Position numbers and translations under genes: made by a program. DNA of 64,000 nt, taken from positions 190,633 to 254,632 of the forward strand of contig NZ_VJXQ01000001.1 in NCBI RefSeq assembly GCF_007655485.1, in the 5' to 3' direction. The notes under the pieces were generated by a model. The model was not told where the DNA came from and did no database searches. It worked only from the letters and a program-made list of their open reading frames with translations. The stretch is from Halobellus captivus. GTDB taxonomy: Archaea > Halobacteriota > Halobacteria > Halobacteriales > Haloferacaceae. This document shows, piece by piece, positions 23,881 through 33,187 of the stretch; position 1 is the stretch's first letter; every line of letters starts with the position of its first letter.

Positions 23881-26388
23881 TCAGTCGTCGGCGACGGGGG
23901 CGCTCACCTGGGACTCTCGCGCTTCTTCGATCGACGGCTCCGGCGCGTCGAGGCCGGTCCACGCGAGCCCCTCGTCGTAGCGGAAGGCGTCGTGATCCCG
24001 GGTGGGATCGACGACGGTCAGCGAGAGCCAGTCGTTGTCGAGCAGGTCGGTGAGGTGTTCGTGCGCCGAGAGGACGTCGGCGACGCGATCGACGGGCGCG
24101 TGGACGACCGTCGAGAGCCGGAGCGGCTGGTGGTAGGGGTCGTCGTCCGAGCGCATCACCGACTGAAGCGGGAGCCCGCCCAGTAGATCGCCGCCGTTGC
24201 CCTGGTAGACGCCGACGTTTCCGACCGGGTTGTGCGTCACCTTCGAGCCGCTCCCGTAGACGGCGGTGTCGACGGTAGCGAAGTAGTACTGGGCGTTGAT
24301 CCACTGGGTGACCACCATCGGTCCCGTCAGGATCGCCTCCAGGGCGTCGCCCTCGGGGTCGGTCCGCCAGTCGTAGGAGTGCAGGAACGAGCGTCCGTCG
24401 AGGTCCAGATCGGCCGTGAGCGCCCGGGGTCCGACGACGAACCCCGCATTGCCTGCGAGGCCCCACTCCGGGCGGGTCTCCGCCCAGTCGGCGGCGCGGC
24501 GCTTCGTTTCGCGCTCGGCGTCATCGGAAGGGGCATCCATCGACGCCGCGCGTTCGGCGGCGGCGTCCGCGGTGGCGCTCGCGAGGTCGGCGCGCAGCCG
24601 TTCGACGTCGCTTTCGTGGCTCTCGGAGACGTCGCCCGCGTACAGCGTCACCTCGTCGGTCGTGGTGTTGTGCTCGCCCGCGAGGAAGACGGTGTCGTCG
24701 GGGATCTCGATCCCGCGATCGGCTAGCTCCGCCCGCACCCGCCCCTCGTTACAGATCGCCGCGAGGACCCGGGCGTTCGGGCCGCCCGGGTTTCCGGCAC
24801 AGGCCCCGCAGTCGAGACTCGATCCGAAAGGGTTGTTCGCCGTCTCGCTGGCGTGACCGGTAAACACGACCAGGCGCGCGAACTCCTCCCAGCCCATCAG
24901 CTCGAAGGCGTTCGCGGCGTACTCGACGCGCTCTTCGAACGTCATCCCGCGCGGGATCTCGCCCTCGTCCGTATCGTCGTGATCGAGCGTCGGGCCACAG
25001 AACTCGTGCGCGGACGGCGTCCGCCCCTCGACCGCGTCGATGGCGGTGTGAACGCGTCCCGGGAGGAGCGTCCGCGCGGCGAGTGCGGCCCCGTAGCCGC
25101 TCCCGGCGGTCTCGACGAAACTGAACGCGGTCGCCGCGTTCGACTTGAGCCCCTCGAGCACTCGCTCGCCCGCCTCCAGCAGGTTCGTCCACCGGGCGTG
25201 GCGCTCGTGACGGTGCTCGCGGTCCGCTCTCGGTCTGTCCTCGATCCGGTGGGCGACGTCGACGATCGGCGGACATGCGTCGGTTCCGACCGCCGAGCCG
25301 CGGCCTTCGTACCGCATCGGAATCCCGAAGAACCCGGCGTAGCCGTGCGTCTCGTAGTTCCCAGCCGACTCGACGTGTCTGCGGATGACTTCCGACCGGG
25401 TGTCGATGCAGAATACCATCTGCGCGTCCGGGCGGGATCCATCGTCAGCGTCGTCTCCGGCGTCCTCGCGGCGCTCGTCGACGCGGGGGCTCCTGGCGGC
25501 GACTTCGTCGACGAGCCGCTCGCGGTACGTCGCCTCCCAAGCGTTCAGCCACACCTCCGCGAGCGGGACGTCGCCCGCGGCGTCCGCGTTTCCGGGAGTA
25601 GATCCCACATCGGCTTCCGCGCCGTCGGGGACGATCTGCGCGCCGAACAGGTCCGCGAGCGTCAGCCGGACGGCCAGGTACCCGGGCAGCGTGATCGGAC
25701 AGGCCGACTGCCAGACGCCGCCGTCTTCGGCGCGGCGTCTGATCAAACCGGTCCAACCGGGGAGCGCGCTCAGGTGGTGCTCGAACGCCGACGCCCACCG
25801 GTCACGCGGGCGATCTGCGAGGCGATCGGCGAGCGCGTCGATCGGGTCGTCCGGGAGCCCCGCGATCGCCTCCCGGTCGGGGATCTGGCGGTCGTACCGT
25901 GCGGCGGCGCGAAACGCGCGGTAAAACCCGTTCGAGCGGTCCGGCATCGGCCATTTGGCGGCTCCCTCGTCGAGGAACGCCGACAGCCACTTCGTCAGCA
26001 CGGCGTCGACCTGATCGGACGGCGTCGGCGTCCGATCGGCGTCGTCGTCGGGACCCGCGTCGCTCGCTTCGGTCTCCGACGCCATCCGATCGAGGAGCGC
26101 CTCGGGGTCGGCTTCGTCCGCGTCGGCGTCGTACCCGTGCCGCGCCAGCGCCGCACGCAGTCGATCGGGGTTGATTCGGCCCTGCTCCCACGCCCGGCGA
26201 AAGACCGATGCGCTCGGGTATCCCCGTCCGCCGTACAGACGCTCCCCCTCGCGAACCGCCTCGTGGAAGGGTCGATCCTCGAACCCCGCGAGCGGGTTGG
26301 CCGTCACGAACGAGTGGAGCGGCCAGGTGCGTCCGATCGCGCGCTTCGCCTGGTCGATGCTGTCGCGGATGGCAGTTTCAGTACTCAT
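23881..26388 (-). CDS. dabA: DabA (DUF2309/UPF0753) inorganic-carbon uptake subunit
   Basis: An 835-residue DUF2309 protein. DabA is a zinc, beta-carbonic-anhydrase-like subunit that converts CO2 to bicarbonate vectorially when paired with the DabB ion channel. The expected metal ligands are visible: MVFCIDTRSE (C327, D329), FTGHASE (H512) and SSLDCGAC (C527). An acidic insertion (about residues 88-125) and an acidic stretch near residues 300-320 are halophilic additions. Its start overlaps the dabB stop by 11 nt, so the two are translated together. RuBisCO lies about 12 kb away. Confidence 0.92.
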   Translation of the reverse strand: MSTETAIRDSIDQAKRAIGRTWPLHSFVTANPLAGFEDRPFHEAVREGERLYGGRGYPSASVFRRAWEQGRINPDRLRAALARHGYDADADEADPEALLDRMASETEASDAGPDDDADRTPTPSDQVDAVLTKWLSAFLDEGAAKWPMPDRSNGFYRAFRAAARYDRQIPDREAIAGLPDDPIDALADRLADRPRDRWASAFEHHLSALPGWTGLIRRRAEDGGVWQSACPITLPGYLAVRLTLADLFGAQIVPDGAEADVGSTPGNADAAGDVPLAEVWLNAWEATYRERLVDEVAARSPRVDERREDAGDDADDGSRPDAQMVFCIDTRSEVIRRHVESAGNYETHGYAGFFGIPMRYEGRGSAVGTDACPPIVDVAHRIEDRPRADREHRHERHARWTNLLEAGERVLEGLKSNAATAFSFVETAGSGYGAALAARTLLPGRVHTAIDAVEGRTPSAHEFCGPTLDHDDTDEGEIPRGMTFEERVEYAANAFELMGWEEFARLVVFTGHASETANNPFGSSLDCGACAGNPGGPNARVLAAICNEGRVRAELADRGIEIPDDTVFLAGEHNTTTDEVTLYAGDVSESHESDVERLRADLASATADAAAERAASMDAPSDDAERETKRRAADWAETRPEWGLAGNAGFVVGPRALTADLDLDGRSFLHSYDWRTDPEGDALEAILTGPMVVTQWINAQYYFATVDTAVYGSGSKVTHNPVGNVGVYQGNGGDLLGGLPLQSVMRSDDDPYHQPLRLSTVVHAPVDRVADVLSAHEHLTDLLDNDWLSLTVVDPTRDHDAFRYDEGLAWTGLDAPEPSIEEARESQVSAPVADD

Positions 26389-27871
26389 TGTAGTCCTCCG
26401 TAGCGGTTAGCAGGGTCGCTGACGGCGGTCTGGTCGCGTTCAGTAGCGCCGTGTAGAGACGCCGACTGCGCCGGTAGGCTCCCGTCTCGATCGCGAGGTA
26501 GGCGAGGAGAAACGCGACGGCCACGGCGGCGTGTCCGACCGTCAGTTCGGCCGGTGCGGTGACGGCTGGCACGTCGCGCAGGACCGTCTCGACGGTACGG
26601 TAGATCGCGCCGTACAGCGCGATCGCCGGGAGGAACACGAACGGGACCGCACCGATCCGGACCGGCGCGGAAAGGGCGGTCTGTGCGAGCGCCGTCCGCG
26701 TCGCGTGCAGGGTTGTCAAGACGACGATAAGCAGCAGCAGAACGCCGCTGTCTGGCCCCGACCCCTTGCCGGTAAGGGCTACGAACACCGCTCCGCCCGC
26801 GACTGCCGAGAGGAGCGTCACCGCGACGCCGACGACTCCGAGGGACCCGTGGTCGGAGTCCGGGTTCGGGCTCGTCCGATTGATCCGACTTCCCGCCGAA
26901 AGGAACTTGTAGGCCTTGTAGCACCCGTGCAGGATCAGGTGGGTGATCGCGGCACCGAAGAATCCGAGTCCGGCCTGCATAATCATAAATCCCATCTGGC
27001 CGACGGTCGAGCAGCCAAGGCGGCGTTTGACGTCAGTTTGCACCGACTTGAGGAGCTTCCCGCCCAGCGCGCTGAGAGCGCCGAGGAGAACGATCGCGAG
27101 CATCACCGCAGGCTCCGCGGTGATGACCGGCGAGAACCGGAGGAGCAAGATCCCGCCAGCGTTGACGAACCCCGCGTGCATAAGCGCCGACGCGGGCGTG
27201 GGGGCGGTCATCGAGGCGAGGAGCCAACCGTGGAACGGCAGCAGCGCCGACTGGATCATCGCCCCCAGGACGAGCGCGGCGGAGACGACGAACACCGCCG
27301 TCACCGGGAGCGATCCGGCCGCCGCGGCGAACCCCGAGACGGTCGTCGCACCCGTCACCCACCACAGAACCGCGATGGCGACACCGAGCAGGGCGCTGCT
27401 CCCGAGGAAGTACCGGCGGGCGAACCGCGCGGCCGACTGCGCCTGCGGCCAGCCGCGAACGTGGCCGATCAAGTCGGCCATCACGAGCCCCATCGCCAGC
27501 CACGCGGCCGCGAAAAGCAGCGCGTGATCCGCGGCGGCGAGCAGCATTACGATCAGGGTAAATCCGAGCGTCCGGACGAAAAATCGGCCGACTCCGTGGG
27601 TTCCGGCCATATATCGACGGGAGTAGCTGTCGACGATACCGGCGAAGAAGGTCACGACGACCCACAGGAGGAGCGTCAGCCCGTCGATCGCGAACGGGCC
27701 CGCGGTCGGAAGCGTCGTCCACCACCCGAGCGTTCGAGCCCCGACCGCTCCGAGGCTTGCGACGAACAACGCCCACGTGAGTCGCGTGACCACCACAGGC
27801 GTTAGCGCGTCCGTCTGCGGTTTCCCACTCGGTAACTCGCCGATCGCCTCCGATTGCTTCTGCCCTGTCAT
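26378..27871 (-). CDS. dabB: DabB, complex-I-like cation channel subunit
   Basis: A 497-residue NuoL/MrpA-type membrane protein with about 13 helices. It has the VDSYSRRYM loop typical of the NuoL/5 family, and FHGWLLASMTAPTPASALMHAG, which holds the conserved proton-channel histidine and loop residues. It energises DabA. ATG 27871 is used; the extension to 27934 reads poorly. It is transcribed first, followed by dabA with an overlap. Confidence 0.9.
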   Translation of the reverse strand: MTGQKQSEAIGELPSGKPQTDALTPVVVTRLTWALFVASLGAVGARTLGWWTTLPTAGPFAIDGLTLLLWVVVTFFAGIVDSYSRRYMAGTHGVGRFFVRTLGFTLIVMLLAAADHALLFAAAWLAMGLVMADLIGHVRGWPQAQSAARFARRYFLGSSALLGVAIAVLWWVTGATTVSGFAAAAGSLPVTAVFVVSAALVLGAMIQSALLPFHGWLLASMTAPTPASALMHAGFVNAGGILLLRFSPVITAEPAVMLAIVLLGALSALGGKLLKSVQTDVKRRLGCSTVGQMGFMIMQAGLGFFGAAITHLILHGCYKAYKFLSAGSRINRTSPNPDSDHGSLGVVGVAVTLLSAVAGGAVFVALTGKGSGPDSGVLLLLIVVLTTLHATRTALAQTALSAPVRIGAVPFVFLPAIALYGAIYRTVETVLRDVPAVTAPAELTVGHAAVAVAFLLAYLAIETGAYRRSRRLYTALLNATRPPSATLLTATEDYNEY

Positions 27872-28254
27872 CCTTTGGTATCTAGTTGGTCTGGCATTCC
27901 CCCCGGCGACCCGCTCCGAGGTCGCCAGTGGCAATAGCAGATCTTCTCGTCAGTTCCAAGAACAGACTGTCTATTAAATCCACCTATACCGAACAGATCG
28001 TTCGCAGAAAGGAAATTATAGAACATTATGTTCTGGACCTCTCGGCTCGTTCTGATGAGCGATTTTGCTCCCTCGATACCGATCTATCGTTGTGCCCCGC
28101 GAATCCGTGCAGCGACCGAGAGCCGTCTGTGGGACTCCTTCCGGCGAAACGCGCGACTATTCGGCCTATCGAACACAACGAACGGACGAGACGAACCGCC
28201 GAGCGAGATGTGCCCGTAGTGAGACTTTGAGGGGGCTACGGTCGTCGGGCGGGC
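27872..28254. other. Gene-free region upstream of dabB
   Basis: About 380 nt with no convincing ORF. AT-rich between 27960 and 28040. It holds a 15-bp palindrome (28020-28034) and should contain the dabBA promoter, though no clear TATA box lies at the leaderless distance from 27871. Confidence 0.5.
28020..28034. promoter_or_regulatory. Palindrome upstream of dabB
   Basis: AGAACA-TTA-TGTTCT is a perfect inverted repeat with 6-bp arms and a 3-nt spacer, about 150 nt upstream of the dabB start. It could be an operator for a dimeric HTH protein such as the Lrp-type regulator encoded next door. The link is inference. Confidence 0.45.
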
Positions 28255-28719
28255 TTACGGGGAGTCGAACTCGCCGAACGGTTTCGTCTCGTGACTGCGG
28301 ACGAGCACCTCGTCCGCCACCGTCAGCCCCATCTCCAACAGCTCCTGTGCGACGGGTGTGATGTCGCCGTCCGTCTCCCCAACCACGGTGACGAGGAGGT
28401 TCCGCTCGCCCGTGACGAGTTCCTGGACGGAGATGACGCCGTCGATATCGAGGATATCCGGGATGAGATCGCCGCGCTCCGGGATCGACGCCGTGCAGAA
28501 CAACAACATCCGGAGCGGGTACCCGGACGCCTGATAGTCCACGTCGGCGCTGTATCCCTTGATCATCCCGTCGGATTCGAGCCGCTGAATCCGCTTGCGG
28601 ACGGTGCTGTCGGACGTCCCAGTCCGCTCGGCGATATCCCCTGAGGACATATTTCGGGCATCTTCCTGGAGCGCGTGGAGGATCGCTTTGTCGACGTCGT
28701 CGATATCGTCTTCGGCCAT
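28255..28719 (-). CDS. Lrp/AsnC family transcriptional regulator
   Basis: A 154-residue protein with the full Lrp layout. The N-terminal HTH is DVDKAILHALQEDARNM, then DIAERTGTSDSTVRKRIQRL, followed by GMIKGYSADVD. The C-terminal RAM/ACT domain spans about residues 65-140 and includes VTGERNLLVTVVGETD. It typically senses amino acids or nucleotides. It lies upstream of dabBA on the same strand with a 380-nt gap, and is a candidate regulator of that operon. Confidence 0.9.
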   Translation of the reverse strand: MAEDDIDDVDKAILHALQEDARNMSSGDIAERTGTSDSTVRKRIQRLESDGMIKGYSADVDYQASGYPLRMLLFCTASIPERGDLIPDILDIDGVISVQELVTGERNLLVTVVGETDGDITPVAQELLEMGLTVADEVLVRSHETKPFGEFDSP

Positions 28720-28778
28720 ACGCGGGTGTTCGCGGGTTACGGACTAAGGAACTTCGCTCGTCGGACCGGTCGACGGAA

Positions 28779-29540
28779 TTAGTCCGTTCGCGGAACGGCC
28801 AGCGCGCCCGCGGCGAAGAAGGCCGCCGCGAGGACCGCGACCACGAGGAGGTTCGGGAGCGCGGCGGTCGCAGCCTCCGGATACGTCACCGCGCGGACGC
28901 CGCGGGCGACGTACGTCAGCGGCGACAGGCCCAGCGCGGGGCGGAACCACGCGGGCAACAGGTCCGGGGTGACGAAGGTATCAGAGAGGAAAAGGAGCGG
29001 CAGCGCGATGGCGTTCGAGGCCGCGATGACGCCGTCTTGGGAGTCTGCGACGCGACCGATGATCGCACCGAGGCCGCAGAAGAGGACGACGCCGAGGGCG
29101 ACGAACGGTACGATCAGAAGCGTCGCGGGCGTCGTCGGAATCGACGTGCCGGTGACGAGCGCCGAGAGCGCGAGCAGTAAGAGCGCCGCGACGCCGATCA
29201 CGACGACGTTCACGAGCGACTGCGCGAGGAGCCACTCCGCGCGGGTCAACGGCGTCGTCGCCAGCTTCTCGAAGCGACTTCCTTCGCGGTAGCGCGCCAC
29301 GGTACTTCCGATCCGTGACAACGGCGTAAAGAGGACGACGACCGCGAGGTATCCCGCGATGTAGTAGCCCTTCGGCTCCGCGAAGAGGCCCCCGCCCGTC
29401 GGCTGCGTCTGCACCAGCGCGCCGAAGATCACGACGATAATCGCCGGGAAGAAGAAGGTGAAGAACACCGCCGTCCGCCGCCGGAGGAAGGCGTGCCACG
29501 ACGCGGTGAACTCCGCGCGGATGCGGCCGAGACGGCTCAT
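28779..29540 (-). CDS. ABC-2 type transporter permease
   Basis: A 253-residue permease with six transmembrane helices and the ABC2_membrane pattern. An amphipathic entry helix RAEFTASWHAFLRRRTAVFF is followed by an FFFPAIIVVIFG helix. It overlaps the ATPase gene upstream (ATGA at 29537-29540). It would form a homodimeric exporter of drugs, lipids or polymers; the substrate is unknown. Confidence 0.88.
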   Translation of the reverse strand: MSRLGRIRAEFTASWHAFLRRRTAVFFTFFFPAIIVVIFGALVQTQPTGGGLFAEPKGYYIAGYLAVVVLFTPLSRIGSTVARYREGSRFEKLATTPLTRAEWLLAQSLVNVVVIGVAALLLLALSALVTGTSIPTTPATLLIVPFVALGVVLFCGLGAIIGRVADSQDGVIAASNAIALPLLFLSDTFVTPDLLPAWFRPALGLSPLTYVARGVRAVTYPEAATAALPNLLVVAVLAAAFFAAGALAVPRTD

Positions 29541-30544
29541 CGACGCTCCCCTCCGGCGTCGATATCGGCGGTGTTGGCGGTGGTGTCGGCGATCTCAGCG
29601 CTGTCGGCGTCGAATGAGCTCCCCGTCAGTTCGAGGTAGACGTCCTCGAGGCCGGGTTGCTTCCACGTCAGCGATTCGAACGCGACACCGCGCCTTTCGA
29701 GCGCGCTCACGACGTCACCGATCTCTCGGGGACCCACACCCTCGACTGTCAGCATCCCGTCGGCGACGGAGACGTCGAAGGATATCTCGGGATCGTCGGA
29801 CGGCTGGCTCCCGTCGCCGTCGAGACCCGCTGCGAGCCGAGATTTGTCCGGGGCCGACTCGGTCTCGACGACGAGCCGACTCCGACCCCCGTGTGCCTCG
29901 ATGAGATCGTTCGGTGACCCGACGGCGACGAGTCGTCCCTCGCTCAGGAAGCCCACGCGGTCGGCGAGGCGTTCGACCTCGGCCATCGAGTGGCTGGTGA
30001 GGAAGACGGTCGTCCCTCCCGCCGCGAGGCCGTCGAGGAGCGACCACAGCGCGCGGCGACCCGCGGGGTCGATTCCGGTCGTTGGTTCGTCGAGAAAGAG
30101 CATCTCGGGGTCGTTCACGAGCGCGATGGCGACGCAGACGCGACGCTTCTGTCCCCCCGAGAGCGTCTCGTACCACTGTTCGGCACTCTCGCCTTCGATT
30201 CCGACGTCAGAGAGCACTTCTTCGGGCGTACGCGCGCGTTCGTACAGGCCGCCGTACTGCGCCAGCAGTTCGCGGGGGGTCAGCCGCGCCGCGGGCGAAA
30301 ACGATTGCGGAAGGAGGCCGATCTTCGATTTCTCGACGTGCTCGGGGTCGCGCCCCAGAACGGACACCTCGCCGTCGACCCTCGTCGTCCCCGTGAGCGC
30401 ACGGACAAGCGTGGTCTTTCCCGCGCCGTTGGGGCCGACGAGGCCGAACACCTCGCCCGCGTCGACGTCGATCGAAACGCCGTCGAGCGCCGTCACGTCG
30501 TCGTAGGATTTCCGAACCTCGCGGGCGACGAGTGCCGCTGTCAT
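29537..30544 (-). CDS. ABC-2 type transporter ATP-binding protein
   Basis: A 335-residue ATPase of the drug-exporter (DrrA/CcmA-like) group. Walker [10 protein letters not shown], the Q-loop LLPQSF, the signature LSGGQKRR, Walker B MLFLDEPTTGIDP and the H-loop TSHSM are complete. A C-terminal regulatory tail of about 100 residues follows the nucleotide-binding domain. ATG 30544 was chosen because ATAALVAREVRKSY-type sequence starts the fold; the frame extends to 30664 without family similarity. It is coupled to the permease by overlap. Confidence 0.9.
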   Translation of the reverse strand: MTAALVAREVRKSYDDVTALDGVSIDVDAGEVFGLVGPNGAGKTTLVRALTGTTRVDGEVSVLGRDPEHVEKSKIGLLPQSFSPAARLTPRELLAQYGGLYERARTPEEVLSDVGIEGESAEQWYETLSGGQKRRVCVAIALVNDPEMLFLDEPTTGIDPAGRRALWSLLDGLAAGGTTVFLTSHSMAEVERLADRVGFLSEGRLVAVGSPNDLIEAHGGRSRLVVETESAPDKSRLAAGLDGDGSQPSDDPEISFDVSVADGMLTVEGVGPREIGDVVSALERRGVAFESLTWKQPGLEDVYLELTGSSFDADSAEIADTTANTADIDAGGERR

Positions 30545-30676
30545 ATCTCCGTCTCCGAACGCTCCGGTGGTAAGCCGTTCGGATCCGATCGGCGCTTCTG
30601 ATCCGAAAGTGCCTGTGACGCTCTCCCGCGGCCGCGCGGCCGAACCGCCCTTGTGCTCGCGCACCGTCGATCCCGT

Positions 30677-32113
30677 ATGGACAACCGTCGCAGACGCCGG
30701 GTGCTTCGGGCCGGGATCGCCGCCGGACTCGCGTCGTTAGCGGGGTGTACCGGCCTCAGCGCGCCCGGCGGTGACAGCGGTGCCGATTCGACCGACGAGA
30801 CCACGATGTCGGGCGGCGGTCGAGACGAAGGTTCGGAGGCCGCCGAACCTCGGGTACCGACGCCGACGGAGACGGGCGGCCCGCGGCCGGATCTCGAGGA
30901 TGCGAGTGTGGCCCTCGAACCGATCGCCGCGGGGTTCGCGGCCCCGCTCGATTTCGTCGCTCCAGCCGGAACCGACCGTCGGTTCGTCGTCGACCGCGAC
31001 GGCCGCATCTGGGACATCGATGGGCGCGGCCGAAGCGACTCGCCCTTTCTCGATCTCTCCGACCGCGTCCTCCTCGGGGGCGAGCGCGGCCTGCTGGGTG
31101 CGGCGGCTCATCCGGAGTTCGCGGACAACGGTCGGCTTTACGTCCGCTACAGCACCGAACCCCGATCGGGAACGCCGCGTACCTACAGTCACACGGCCGT
31201 CCTCGCGGAGCTCACGGTGGATCCCGACGCCGACGCCGTCGGCGACCCCGAAGAGCGGAGAGTCCTCGAAGTGCCACAGCCGCAGTCGAACCACAACGCC
31301 GGAGCGCTCGCGTTCGGCCCCGACGGCTACCTCTACGTCGCGTTCGGCGACGGCGGCGGCGGCAACGACGTCGGCACGGGGCACGTCGACGACTGGTACG
31401 ACGCCGTTGACGGCGGAAACGGGCAGGACGTCACCGAGAACCTCCTCGGAAGCGTCCTCCGGATCGACGTGAACGGGCGCGGCGGCGTCGACGGGAGCAG
31501 TGCAACCGCGGGCGGTGATGAGAAACCGTACGCGATTCCCGAGAACAATCCGCTCGTCGGCCGCGAGGGGCTCGACGAACAGTACGCGTGGGGATTTCGG
31601 AACCCTTGGCGGCTCTCGTTTCACGGTCGGGACTGCTACGTCGCCGACGTCGGACAGAGCGCGTGGGAGGAGCTGAACCTCCTCGAACGCGGCGGAAACT
31701 ACGGGTGGAACGTCCGCGAGGGGGCGCACTGCTTCCGCGCGGAGTCGTGCCCCGTCGCGACGCCCGCTGGCGATGTGTTCGTCGATCCCGTGGCGGAGTA
31801 CCCGCACGACGGCGGTGACGTCACCGGGGTCTCTGTCATCGGCGGCGTCGTCTGCGAGAGCGAGTCGCTGGGCGCGCTACGCGGCGCGTACGTCTTCGCG
31901 GACTTTCTCGCGCGCGGTCGGCTGTTCGCGGTCGACCCCGGCGAGCCGACTCCGTGGGACATCTCGACGGTTTCGATCGACGGCGACGACAATCTCGGTC
32001 AGTTCGTCCTCGGATTCGGCCGCGATCAAGCGGGCGAGGTGTACCTGCTCACGACCGAGGAGAGCGACGGCAGCGGCGACACAGGGGCCGTCGCTCGGCT
32101 CACGTCGTCCTAA
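30677..32113 (+). CDS. PQQ-dependent sugar (aldose) dehydrogenase-like Tat lipoprotein
   Basis: A 478-residue exported protein. The N-terminus has a twin-arginine signal (NRRRRRVLRAG) followed by a lipobox LAGC near residue 24, so it is probably a Tat lipoprotein. A Thr/Gly/Asp-rich linker precedes a six-bladed beta-propeller of the glucose/sorbosone dehydrogenase (GSDH) family: ERGLLGAAAHPEF, NHNAGALAFGPDGYLYV, FGDGGGGNDVG and QYAWGFRNPWR. Such enzymes oxidise sugars extracellularly with PQQ. No PQQ synthesis genes are nearby. ATG 30677 fits the signal peptide. Confidence 0.87.
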   Translation: MDNRRRRRVLRAGIAAGLASLAGCTGLSAPGGDSGADSTDETTMSGGGRDEGSEAAEPRVPTPTETGGPRPDLEDASVALEPIAAGFAAPLDFVAPAGTDRRFVVDRDGRIWDIDGRGRSDSPFLDLSDRVLLGGERGLLGAAAHPEFADNGRLYVRYSTEPRSGTPRTYSHTAVLAELTVDPDADAVGDPEERRVLEVPQPQSNHNAGALAFGPDGYLYVAFGDGGGGNDVGTGHVDDWYDAVDGGNGQDVTENLLGSVLRIDVNGRGGVDGSSATAGGDEKPYAIPENNPLVGREGLDEQYAWGFRNPWRLSFHGRDCYVADVGQSAWEELNLLERGGNYGWNVREGAHCFRAESCPVATPAGDVFVDPVAEYPHDGGDVTGVSVIGGVVCESESLGALRGAYVFADFLARGRLFAVDPGEPTPWDISTVSIDGDDNLGQFVLGFGRDQAGEVYLLTTEESDGSGDTGAVARLTSS

Positions 32114-32119
32114 CTCGAA

Positions 32120-33061
32120 TTACTGTGGCTGTGTGTCAGCGTCGCCGCTCTCGTCTCCTTTGTCGACACCACCGCCCTCGTCTCCTTTATCGGCACCACC
32201 GCTCTCGTCCCGTCTGTCGGTATCGTCGGAGCCGGGTACCTCGTCGACTTCGTCCTTGATCGAGGCCAGTTCGGCTTCGACGTCTACCTGCGGTGACTCG
32301 TCGGCGTCGCGTTCGTCCCCTGGGTCTGCCGTTCGGTCGCCGCCGGAATCGGGAGAATCGGAAGAATCGGAGGAATCGGCGCTGTCGCGAACGGCGATCT
32401 CGACGCCGCCGGACGCCGCAGTTTCGTCGGCTCGTCGCGATGTGTCCGACGCCGTCGAAGTGCGGTCCTCCCGTCGGTAGCCGTATCGGTCTGCCTCGCG
32501 CGCACTCGATGCACCGGCGAGCCGGTCCGATACCTCCTCGGAGAGCTGTCTGGCGTCTTCGAGGAGCGTCCGAGACGTCTCGTCCTCGGGCAGTTCGGAC
32601 TCCGAAAGCGCCGTCTGAAGCTCCGACAGCGCGCGTTCGACGCCCGAGACCGCGCCGCGACCGACGCCCGCGACGCCGTCGCTCAATCGCGACGTCGAGG
32701 AGTGGTCGGCGCGCCCCGAGCCGTCGAACGCCGAGCGCTCCGGATCGGCGAGTCGGAGCGCCCCGCGGAGGAGTTCTAACGACTGGATCGTCGCTTCGAG
32801 AGTCGCGATGAGCGTCGGGAGCGTGTACTGCTCGGTGAATCGGAACAGCTCCGAGAGCGACGGCGGGCTCGGGGAGCGACGCCGACGCGTGGGCGTCGGT
32901 CGCGGCGATCGGCGGTCGTCCGGCGCGTCGGCTTCGCGGCGCGTCTCGATCGATCGCTCTGCGGGCCGATCATCGTCGAGTTCGGCTCGAAGCGCGGAGA
33001 GCGTCGCTTCGAGTTCCGCGACGAGTTCGCGGAGGTCCGCCTCGGAGTCGCGTGGGGCCAT
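32120..33061 (-). CDS. Acidic haloarchaeal protein of unknown function (possibly DUF7547)
   Basis: A 313-residue protein with no recognised catalytic motif. A coiled-coil-like start (ADLRELVAELEATLSALRAE) and a central segment (residues about 70-105, FRFTEQYTLPTLIATLEAT) look conserved. The C-terminal half is low complexity: SDSSDSSDSPDSGG and repeats of the type GADKGDEGG / GVDKGDESG. The internal repeats and lack of a fold outside the core suggest a scaffold or regulatory protein. The DUF7547 match is from memory and uncertain. Confidence 0.68.
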   Translation of the reverse strand: MAPRDSEADLRELVAELEATLSALRAELDDDRPAERSIETRREADAPDDRRSPRPTPTRRRRSPSPPSLSELFRFTEQYTLPTLIATLEATIQSLELLRGALRLADPERSAFDGSGRADHSSTSRLSDGVAGVGRGAVSGVERALSELQTALSESELPEDETSRTLLEDARQLSEEVSDRLAGASSAREADRYGYRREDRTSTASDTSRRADETAASGGVEIAVRDSADSSDSSDSPDSGGDRTADPGDERDADESPQVDVEAELASIKDEVDEVPGSDDTDRRDESGGADKGDEGGGVDKGDESGDADTQPQ

Positions 33062-33187
33062 ACCCTGTGTTAGGCTCGGACGCTCAAAAGCGTGTGCGCC
33101 GCGGTCGAGAGAGACCGCAGCGAGATAGCGGGAAATCGACCCGAGTCGGCGGGAGGACGACCGGGAAACGGACGTTGGGCGCGCTGT

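Noticed and set aside
24853..26403. 516-codon plus-strand ORF opposite dabA
   Set aside because: No domain, biased composition, wholly inside the conserved dabA.
28019..28219. 63-codon plus-strand ORF upstream of the Lrp gene
   Set aside because: Weak codon bias, no promoter and no recognisable motif.
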